Of a stretch of 61,989 bases of DNA, positions 53,434-59,785 are shown piece by piece. The stretch is from Cephaloticoccus sp. (GTDB taxonomy: Bacteria; Verrucomicrobiota; Verrucomicrobiia; Opitutales; Opitutaceae). The translations under genes and the position numbers were made by a program. Below the pieces are notes generated by a model, which was not told the origin of the DNA, did not search any database, and saw nothing but the letters and a program-made list of their open reading frames with translations. The stretch lies in the NCBI GenBank assembly GCA_021734075.1, contig JAIPJW010000006.1, forward strand, positions 1 through 61,989. Direction: 5' to 3'. The first letter of the stretch is position 1. Each line of letters begins with the position of its first letter.

Positions 53434-54507
53434 TTACAGTTTGGCGACCGCGATTTTTTCGAGCGTGGCCAGATCGATGTCGTAACCCAACCCGGGTGCA
53501 GCCGGGGCGCGCACGCGGGCGTCGGGGCCGATGCATGACTCCACCGCGATGGGATTGCCCATGATGAGGGTCTCGTAGTAGTGGTTGTTGCGAATCGCCA
53601 GGCAGAGGTGGGTGTTCTCCACACCCATGCCATGCACCTCGGCGCTGAGTTGAAATGAATCCGCCAAGTGTGCGACACGCAGGGCGCCGGTGATGCCACC
53701 CTTGTAAAACCAGCTGGTGCGCACCATGTCGGCCGCCCCCTGGGCAATGAAATCGGCGACATTGTAGTGACAACCATCGGAGGTCTCCGCGGCCAGCACC
53801 GGGATGTCGAGTTGTTCGCAGAGGCGCTGATAGGCGTTGATGCTGAACTCCCGCATGGGTTCCTCATACCAAAGATAGTCCGCGGCCTCGAGTGCCCGGC
53901 CCAGATAAAGCGACTCGTAGGGGTCGAATCCCGCCGAACCGTCATACATCAACGCAATGTCGGGACCGACGTGGTTGCGCAGCGCCGTGCAGAGGGCGGC
54001 GTCCTTGCGCGCATCACCCCAAGCGTGAAGCTTGATTGCTTTGAACCCGCGGGCGAGACACTGGTCGGCTACATCGAGAAATTCCTCGGTGGTCGCGTAG
54101 GTGACGGTGCTGGCGTAGGCCTCGATCGAGTCCCGGTAACCGCCGAGCAATTGATAGAGCGGCAGATTGGCGGCCTTGGCGGTGATGTCCCACAGCGCGG
54201 CGTCCACCACGCCCATCATGTAGATGGGGAACTCCTCCAGCCGGTCGATTTCCCACAGTTCGTGCCAGAGCAGTTCCTTCATCAGCGGGTTCTTGCCGAG
54301 CAACCATGGTTTCAAGCGCCGCTCGATCAGGTCGAAGGCGATGGCCCCGCGCACCGCGCAGCTCCACCCCTCGATGCCCGCATCGGTGACCAGCCGTAGC
54401 CAGGTTTGTTCGATGACCGGATCGCTGCCCGGCAGGCCCTGGCGCCAGACAAACGGAATCTTGGGCTGGGTCCGGGTGGTGTAGGCGTGAACGGCGATGA
54501 TTTTCAT
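53434..54507 (-). CDS. Enolase-superfamily enzyme (mandelate racemase/muconate lactonizing type) with K-x-H motif
   Basis: 357 residues: capping N-terminal domain, then a TIM barrel. Expected catalytic positions are Lys159-x-His161 (KAIKLHAWGD), metal ligands Asp189 (YDGSAGFD), Glu215/216 (YEEP) and Glu241 (AAETSDG), and His292 (AEVHGMGVENTH). The second residue of the usual K-x-K is His here. Such enzymes dehydrate or epimerise sugar acids using Mg. Start ATG 54507; the frame is open 17 codons more. Divergent from the SDR-peptidase-AKR operon, which suggests one pathway. The substrate is not known. Confidence 0.85.
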   Translation of the reverse strand: MKIIAVHAYTTRTQPKIPFVWRQGLPGSDPVIEQTWLRLVTDAGIEGWSCAVRGAIAFDLIERRLKPWLLGKNPLMKELLWHELWEIDRLEEFPIYMMGVVDAALWDITAKAANLPLYQLLGGYRDSIEAYASTVTYATTEEFLDVADQCLARGFKAIKLHAWGDARKDAALCTALRNHVGPDIALMYDGSAGFDPYESLYLGRALEAADYLWYEEPMREFSINAYQRLCEQLDIPVLAAETSDGCHYNVADFIAQGAADMVRTSWFYKGGITGALRVAHLADSFQLSAEVHGMGVENTHLCLAIRNNHYYETLIMGNPIAVESCIGPDARVRAPAAPGLGYDIDLATLEKIAVAKL

Positions 54508-54616
54508 GGGGAAGGGGACGGGCTGCTTTTCGGCCTTCCGGTCGATATAAGCAATCACTGAGCGGAATCGATGGCCGCAAAGCGGCGCAGAAAGCGCAAA
54601 GAAAATCCAAACGTCG

Positions 54617-54711
54617 GGTATGATCTTTCGTTATTTTATGATTCCGGCATCACGAAGGTCCGTTTTCGCGCGATTTGAGCATTTTTGCGGCTAAATCCAG
54701 ACCGTCATACC
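54617..54711. promoter_or_regulatory. Candidate operator half-sites in the divergent control region
   Basis: GGTATGA (54617-54623) and TCATACC (54705-54711) are inverted copies 81 bp apart in the AT-rich 251 bp region between the enolase and SDR genes. A GntR- or LacI-type control is common for such clusters. No regulator gene is in the window. Weak, shown for follow-up. Confidence 0.2.
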
Positions 54712-54758
54712 ACATTTTTTTAACGACAGCCGCTGCTGCCCGACGTTAGCTTGCGGGC

Positions 54759-55514
54759 ATGTTTGATCTTACTGACAAGGTGGCACTGGTAACCGGGGCG
54801 GGTTCCGGCATCGGTCGCGCGATCGCGCAACGTTTTGCCCGGGCGGGCGCGGTGGTGCACGTCGGCGATCTCAACGAGGCAGGCGGGGCTGAAACTGTGC
54901 AGTTGATTGCGGCTGCGGGAGGCAAGGCGGAGTTTGTCCGGCTCGATGTGGCGGACGTAGCCTCGGTGGCGGCGGTGGCGGCGAAGATCGGTAATCTCGA
55001 CATCCTCGTGAACAACGCGGGCATCGGCCACGTCGGCACGATTTTGCAAACCGAGGTCATGGACATGGACCGGCTTTACCGTGTCAATGTGCTCGGGGTG
55101 TTCAATGTCACCAAGGCATTCATCCCGGCGATGATTGCACGCCGGCGCGGCAGCATCATCAACATTGCCTCGATCGGCGGTATCGTGGGCGTGCGGGATC
55201 GCTTTGCCTATGTGACCACGAAGTTTGCGGTGGTGGGCATGACCAAGCAGATCGCGCTCGACCACTCGGCGGAGGGTGTGCGCTGCAATTGCATTTGTCC
55301 CGGCCGGGTGGAGACGCCGTTTGTGCAGGCGCGCATCAAGGAATATCCGGACCCGGAAAAAGCCTATCAGGAGATGAGCGCCACGCAATTGATCGGTCGC
55401 ATGGGCCAGCCCGGAGAAATCGCCGCGGCGGCGCATTATCTGGCGAGCGATGACGCCGCGCTGGTCACCGGGGCGTCCCTGATGGCGGACGGCGGCTGGA
55501 GTGTGGGCAAGTAA
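54759..55514 (+). CDS. SDR dehydrogenase, 2-keto-3-deoxy-sugar-acid dehydrogenase-like
   Basis: 251 residues, classical SDR: TGAGSGIG (12-19), NNAG (85-88), catalytic Ser138, Tyr151 and Lys155 (YVTTK). The C-terminal CPGRVETPFVQARIKEYPDPEKAYQEM resembles enzymes oxidising 2-keto-3-deoxy-L-fuconate or related acids in non-phosphorylative sugar pathways. NAD(P)-dependent, cytosolic. First gene of a tightly packed run: the S51 peptidase gene starts four bases after its stop. Confidence 0.88.
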   Translation: MFDLTDKVALVTGAGSGIGRAIAQRFARAGAVVHVGDLNEAGGAETVQLIAAAGGKAEFVRLDVADVASVAAVAAKIGNLDILVNNAGIGHVGTILQTEVMDMDRLYRVNVLGVFNVTKAFIPAMIARRRGSIINIASIGGIVGVRDRFAYVTTKFAVVGMTKQIALDHSAEGVRCNCICPGRVETPFVQARIKEYPDPEKAYQEMSATQLIGRMGQPGEIAAAAHYLASDDAALVTGASLMADGGWSVGK

Positions 55515-55518
55515 ACCG

Positions 55519-56169
55519 ATGGGTCGCGTCCTGCTAGTTTCGATGATCGCTCAGGTCGCACGAGCGGTGGCTCGTGACTTGGGTGAAATCACCAGGGAAC
55601 CGATGGCCTATATTGGCACTGCCGCCGAAACGGCTTCGGATCAGGAATGGCCGAAGTTGAATCGGGCGGCTTTGGTGGATGCCGGGTTTCAGCTTCTCGA
55701 TTACACCATCACGGGCAAGAGCGCCGCCGACCTACGGCGCGATCTGGCGGGTTTTCCCATCCTTTTTTTCGAGGGGGGCGATCCGTTTTACCTGCTGGAG
55801 CAAATGCAGAAAATGAACACCACCGACACGATTCGCGAGCTGGCGCACGCGCGAGTATATATTGGCTGCAGTGCGGGCGCGACAATTGCGGGGCCGGATA
55901 TTTTTCCCGCGCGACACAATTTCGATGCGGCGTTTCCTCACCTCAAAGACACCAAGGGATTGGGCCTGGTGGATATCCTGGTGCTGAACCACTGGGGGTC
56001 GGACTTTGGCCGGAAAATCATGCTCGATGGGAAGCGGGGAAGGCCGGGCAGGGTCTTTCATAACTTCGACGACAAGTTTCGCCGGGTGTTTTTGGCCGAT
56101 AACCAGTATCTCGATTACGAAAACGGCCGCTTTGCATTTCGCTCCCACCCGGATGAAGGGGGTAAATGA
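55519..56169 (+). CDS. S51 peptidase family protein (type 1 glutamine amidotransferase-like)
   Basis: 216 residues of the dipeptidase E/cyanophycinase fold. Catalytic Ser118 in the nucleophile elbow IGCSAGA, His158 in LVLNHWGSD, and the preceding FFEGGDPFYLLEQM loop. PepE removes Asp from dipeptides; other members cut cyanophycin or have unknown roles. It lies between two sugar-type dehydrogenases, four bases after one and one base before the other, an unusual neighbour. Substrate unknown. Confidence 0.85.
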   Translation: MGRVLLVSMIAQVARAVARDLGEITREPMAYIGTAAETASDQEWPKLNRAALVDAGFQLLDYTITGKSAADLRRDLAGFPILFFEGGDPFYLLEQMQKMNTTDTIRELAHARVYIGCSAGATIAGPDIFPARHNFDAAFPHLKDTKGLGLVDILVLNHWGSDFGRKIMLDGKRGRPGRVFHNFDDKFRRVFLADNQYLDYENGRFAFRSHPDEGGK

Positions 56170-56170
56170 T

Positions 56171-57136
56171 ATGAGTGGATTTCCCTCATCCTCCCGACCG
56201 ACAAGGCGGGTCGACTTTGGCTTGGCGCCGGCCTTGGTGGCCCAAGGCTTGGGTGACAGCCGGCTGGCCCTGGGCTTGGCCGGACTGGGCGGGGCGTGGG
56301 GGCCGGTGGATCAGGACGAATCCCTCGCCACGATCCAGCGCGCCTTGGAACTGGGCTTGAACGTATTTGATACGGCCCCCGCCTATGGGACCGCGGAGGC
56401 GCTCCTCGGTCGGGCCCTCGGGCAATGGCGGGGTCCACGGCCGATCATCAGCACCAAGGTAGGACGCTTGGCCGGGCGAGATTCCCACGAGGAAAATTAT
56501 GACCACACTCCCGCGGGGATGCGCGCCAGTTTGGAGCGCAGTCTGGATGCGCTGGGCGTGGCCAAGGTGGATCTGCTCTTCCTGCATGAACCCCAAATGG
56601 TTTCCCCGGCCGAGCGGCCGCGCGTGGTGGACACCTTGCGGGCGCTGCAAGCCGATGGGCTGGTGCTGCGGCTCGGCATTGGCGGCGGCTTTGGGTCCGA
56701 ACTGGACGGATTCATCGAGAGTGGCGCGTTTGACGTGATGATGCTCTTTCGCCGGGTTGATCCGGTAATGCTGGATGGCGTGGGCACGGACGTGCCGCGG
56801 CTGCGCCGGACGGGGATGACCATTTACGGCGCCAGTCCGTTGCACATGGGTTTGCTCGGGTCCCGTCATGAACAGTTTGTGCGCGAACGACCCGACTGGG
56901 TCTGGGGACCGCAGATTGATCGGGCGCAGCAATTGCAGGTCCTCGCGCGTCGGCACGGCCTGCCCCTGGCCGCACTGGCGCACCGCTTCACCTTTGGGGT
57001 GGGGGAACTTGACCGCGTGGTCATCGGGGCGAGTAACCGCGGTGAACTCCGGGCCGCCCTCGCTGATTTCGAGGCTGGCCCGTTGCCTCCCGGGCTGTTC
57101 GATGCAGTGTGTCAAATCAACGAGCCTCGGAGCTGA
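56171..57136 (+). CDS. Aldo/keto reductase, D-threo-aldose 1-dehydrogenase-like
   Basis: 321 residues, (beta/alpha)8 NAD(P) enzyme. The AKR tetrad is Asp67 and Tyr72 (NVFDTAPAYG), Lys96 (IISTKVG) and His139 (LLFLHEP). The closest type is aldose (for example L-fucose) 1-dehydrogenase, giving a sugar lactone. The ATG at 56171 follows the S51 gene's stop by one base, so it is translated in the same unit. The frame is open upstream but not family-like. Confidence 0.88.
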   Translation: MSGFPSSSRPTRRVDFGLAPALVAQGLGDSRLALGLAGLGGAWGPVDQDESLATIQRALELGLNVFDTAPAYGTAEALLGRALGQWRGPRPIISTKVGRLAGRDSHEENYDHTPAGMRASLERSLDALGVAKVDLLFLHEPQMVSPAERPRVVDTLRALQADGLVLRLGIGGGFGSELDGFIESGAFDVMMLFRRVDPVMLDGVGTDVPRLRRTGMTIYGASPLHMGLLGSRHEQFVRERPDWVWGPQIDRAQQLQVLARRHGLPLAALAHRFTFGVGELDRVVIGASNRGELRAALADFEAGPLPPGLFDAVCQINEPRS

Positions 57137-57163
57137 AGGCCTTGACCACGCACAAGCGAAGCA

Positions 57164-57187
57164 GGCCAGATCAGCGATCTGGCCTAC
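57164..57187. repeat. GTAG-headed hairpin, minus orientation
   Basis: Perfect nine-base arms ggccagatc (57164-57172) and gatctggcc (57176-57184), loop agc, then CTAC (57184-57187). It lies 28 bp after the aldo/keto reductase stop and may end that operon's transcript. Confidence 0.65.
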
Positions 57188-57248
57188 AGTGTCGGCAAAC
57201 CTGCCAGGCTCTTGATTTGAGCCGCTATGATAACGTGGAAGTGAAATT

Positions 57249-57271
57249 GTAGGCCAGGTCGCCGACCTGGC
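57249..57271. repeat. GTAG-headed hairpin, plus orientation
   Basis: GTAG (57249-57252) then perfect arms gccaggtc (57253-57260) and gacctggc (57264-57271), loop gcc. Its arms differ from the palindrome at 57164 by one base (gccagatc against gccaggtc), compensated on the other arm, and it is in the opposite orientation 61 bp away. Confidence 0.65.
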
Positions 57272-57349
57272 AGGGCAGGCTCTCCTTGTTTTTCGTGTAT
57301 TTCGTGTGTTTGGTGGACGATCAAACATTCCGTTCCGCATTTTCTCACG

Positions 57350-58765
57350 ATGATCAAACTCCTCACCGCAGAACTCTTCCGCATTCAACTCAAGGCCCGC
57401 ATGCCGTTTCGCTACGGCATTGCGACCATGACGGAGGTGCCGCATGTGTTCCTGCGGTTGAAATTTGACTTCGCCGGGGTGGCGCAGTCCGGCGTGGCGG
57501 CGGATCACCTGCCCCCCAAGTGGTTCACCAAGGACCCGAACCGTGGACTCGATGACGAGATCAATGAAATGCTTTTGGTGATCCGCACCGCCGTCTCCCA
57601 TGCGCAGGCGATCCACGCGGCCACGCCTTTTGCCTTTTGGCGCGAGCTTTACGCAGTGCAGGCGGCCTGGGGTGCGGCGCACAAGATGCCGCCGCTGCTC
57701 GCGCAGTTTGGGGTCACCCTGGTCGAGCGCGCCTTGATCGATGCCACCTGCCGGCAACAGGGCACGACGCTTGCGACCTCGTTGCACGAGAACTCCCTCG
57801 GAATTGATTTGGGCACAATCCATCCCTCCCTCGCGAACACGCAACCCGGTGACTGGCTGCCGGCGCAGCCCCCGACCGAGATATATGCCCGCCACACCGT
57901 CGGGCTTTCCGACGCATTGACCGATGGGGAAATACCCCAAGACGAACGCGTTGATGACGACCTTCCGCAGTCCCTCGTGGCCTGCATTCGTTTTTACGGA
58001 CTGCGCCATTTCAAGCTGAAGATCAATGGCGAGGCGGCGCGCGACCAGCAGCGGCTGGCGCAGATGGCGACGATCTTTGCGCAGGAATGCGACGGCGATT
58101 ATGCGTATTCACTGGATGGTAACGAGAGCTTCCACGAGGTCGCAGCGTTCAAGGACTACGTGCACGCCCTCCAGGCCCGGGTGGGGGATGCGGGCTTCTG
58201 GTCGAAACTGATCTTCATCGAGCAGCCGTGGCATCGTAACGTGGCGCTCTCGCCGGCGATCGGTGAACTCGCCGCGGCGTGGCCGGACCGGCCGCCGATC
58301 ATCATCGATGAATCCGACGCGGAATTGTCGAGTTTGCCCACGGCCTTGTCGCTGGGCTACGCCGGCACGAGCCACAAGAACTGCAAGGGCGTGTTCAAGG
58401 GCGTGGCCAATGCCTGCCTGTTGGCGCAACGGCGCGCCCAGGGATTGTCCTCCATGATGAGTGGCGAGGATTTGTCCAATGTCGGCCCGGTCGCGGTGCT
58501 ACAGGATCTCGCTGCCCAGGCCTGCCTCGGCATCACCAGTGTGGAGCGCAACGGCCATCACTACTTCGCCGGACTCGCCCAATTCCCTACCGTTCTACAG
58601 GCGCACATGCTCGCGCAGCATTCCGACTTGTTCATCAAATCCCCGGCCGGCTGGCCGCGGGTCAAGGTGTCGGCGGGACGAATCGTTATCGGTTCCGTGT
58701 TGGCCGCGCCCTTTGGTTACGCCGGAGAATTGGATTTGTCGGGTTTGCCGACCATTGCGCCCTAG
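57350..58765 (+). CDS. Enolase-superfamily enzyme, long form
   Basis: 471 residues, longer than the usual 370-400. Catalytic positions are Lys222-x-Lys224 (FKLKINGE), Asp256 (SLDGNES), Glu291 (FIEQPW), Asp320-Glu-Ser-Asp323 (IIIDESDAE), and a later SHKNCKGVFKG with Lys343 and Lys346. The N-terminal cap (VAADHLPPKWFTKDP) is unusual. Likely a sugar-acid dehydratase or racemase. It is in the same direction as the SDR-S51-AKR run but 214 bp away with two palindromes between, so it has its own promoter. Its stop overlaps the convergent stress gene by four bases. Confidence 0.85.
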   Translation: MIKLLTAELFRIQLKARMPFRYGIATMTEVPHVFLRLKFDFAGVAQSGVAADHLPPKWFTKDPNRGLDDEINEMLLVIRTAVSHAQAIHAATPFAFWRELYAVQAAWGAAHKMPPLLAQFGVTLVERALIDATCRQQGTTLATSLHENSLGIDLGTIHPSLANTQPGDWLPAQPPTEIYARHTVGLSDALTDGEIPQDERVDDDLPQSLVACIRFYGLRHFKLKINGEAARDQQRLAQMATIFAQECDGDYAYSLDGNESFHEVAAFKDYVHALQARVGDAGFWSKLIFIEQPWHRNVALSPAIGELAAAWPDRPPIIIDESDAELSSLPTALSLGYAGTSHKNCKGVFKGVANACLLAQRRAQGLSSMMSGEDLSNVGPVAVLQDLAAQACLGITSVERNGHHYFAGLAQFPTVLQAHMLAQHSDLFIKSPAGWPRVKVSAGRIVIGSVLAAPFGYAGELDLSGLPTIAP

Positions 58766-59598
58766 TCTCCTTCCGCGAGTTTCACCGGCACGGCCAACAG
58801 CGGGCAGGAGAGTTTGCGCAACACCTGTTCGGTGGTGCTGCCGCGGAGCGCATCGAGAAATCCGTTGTGACCGGCCGTGCTCATGACCACCAGATCGGCC
58901 CCCAGGCGGTCGGCCGCGCCGGTGATTTGTTCCACCGGATCGCCGTCGTGCGCAATCTTTGCAAAGGTCAGGTTTGAATCCGAAACCGGCGCAGCCACGG
59001 CAGGCATGTCCGGTTCGGCACCGACGTAAAACAGGGTAATGACTGCGTCCGTGACGCCACAGGTCGTTAACAGACCGACCACGGCATCGACGGCTCGCTG
59101 TGGTGACGGTTGGGCACAAATCGGGACAAGAATGTGGCGTAAATGCAGGCAGCCATTTTCCGGTGAAATGAAACCCGCTTTACCGTTGGGCACGAAGAGC
59201 GTCATGGCCTGGGAACGACGGGCGAGGGGCTCCGCAATGTTGCGGCCCAGCCAACGGGCGTGACCCTCCTTCTGGTGGGTGCTCAGAACCACCAGCTCGG
59301 CCGGATGGTGTTCCAGATAATGCAGCACAATGTCCACCGGGTCGCCACTGCGCCCCTTGATTTTTTCCACGGTCAGCCCGAGTGCCGTCACGTCGGTCTC
59401 GGTGCTGTTGGCCGGCAGTTTGCCCCAATTTTCCAACACGGCGCGGACTCCGGGAAACTTGCCGGATTCATCCGCCGCCGCCGTGGGCACATGCATGATG
59501 GTCAGCTTGCTGCGGTAGGCCAGGGCGAGGCTCAACGCATGCTGAAACGCAACATGGCTCGCGACGGTGAAATTCGTGGGGCAAAAAATCCGGGTCAT
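58762..59598 (-). CDS. Universal stress protein, two tandem Usp domains
   Basis: 278 residues. The N-terminal domain (MTRIFCPTNFTVASHVAFQHALSLALAY, LVVLSTHQKEGHARWLGRNIAEPLARRSQAMTLFV) and the C-terminal domain (RHILVPICAQPSPQRAVDAVVGL, LGADLVVMSTAGHNGFLDALRGSTTEQVLRKLSCPLLAVP) each have a Usp fold. The G-x2-G-x9-G-[ST] ATP loop is best kept in the second. Cytosolic stress-related protein. Ends four bases inside the convergent enolase gene, so the two 3' ends overlap. Confidence 0.88.
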   Translation of the reverse strand: MTRIFCPTNFTVASHVAFQHALSLALAYRSKLTIMHVPTAAADESGKFPGVRAVLENWGKLPANSTETDVTALGLTVEKIKGRSGDPVDIVLHYLEHHPAELVVLSTHQKEGHARWLGRNIAEPLARRSQAMTLFVPNGKAGFISPENGCLHLRHILVPICAQPSPQRAVDAVVGLLTTCGVTDAVITLFYVGAEPDMPAVAAPVSDSNLTFAKIAHDGDPVEQITGAADRLGADLVVMSTAGHNGFLDALRGSTTEQVLRKLSCPLLAVPVKLAEGD

Positions 59599-59785
59599 GG
59601 CATCAGGTGATTCATCGCACGAAAGGCCGGACGATGCAGTCCATGGCAGTATATATCAAGCGCGAGAGTTTGTTCCACGGGTTTTGGCCAATGGGCCGCG
59701 TTTATTGTCCAGTCCGGACAGGAGGATGCACCACAACATCGGCAGGTGAAGCCGTCGCCGATCATGAGTTCGCGTCGAAGCAGGT

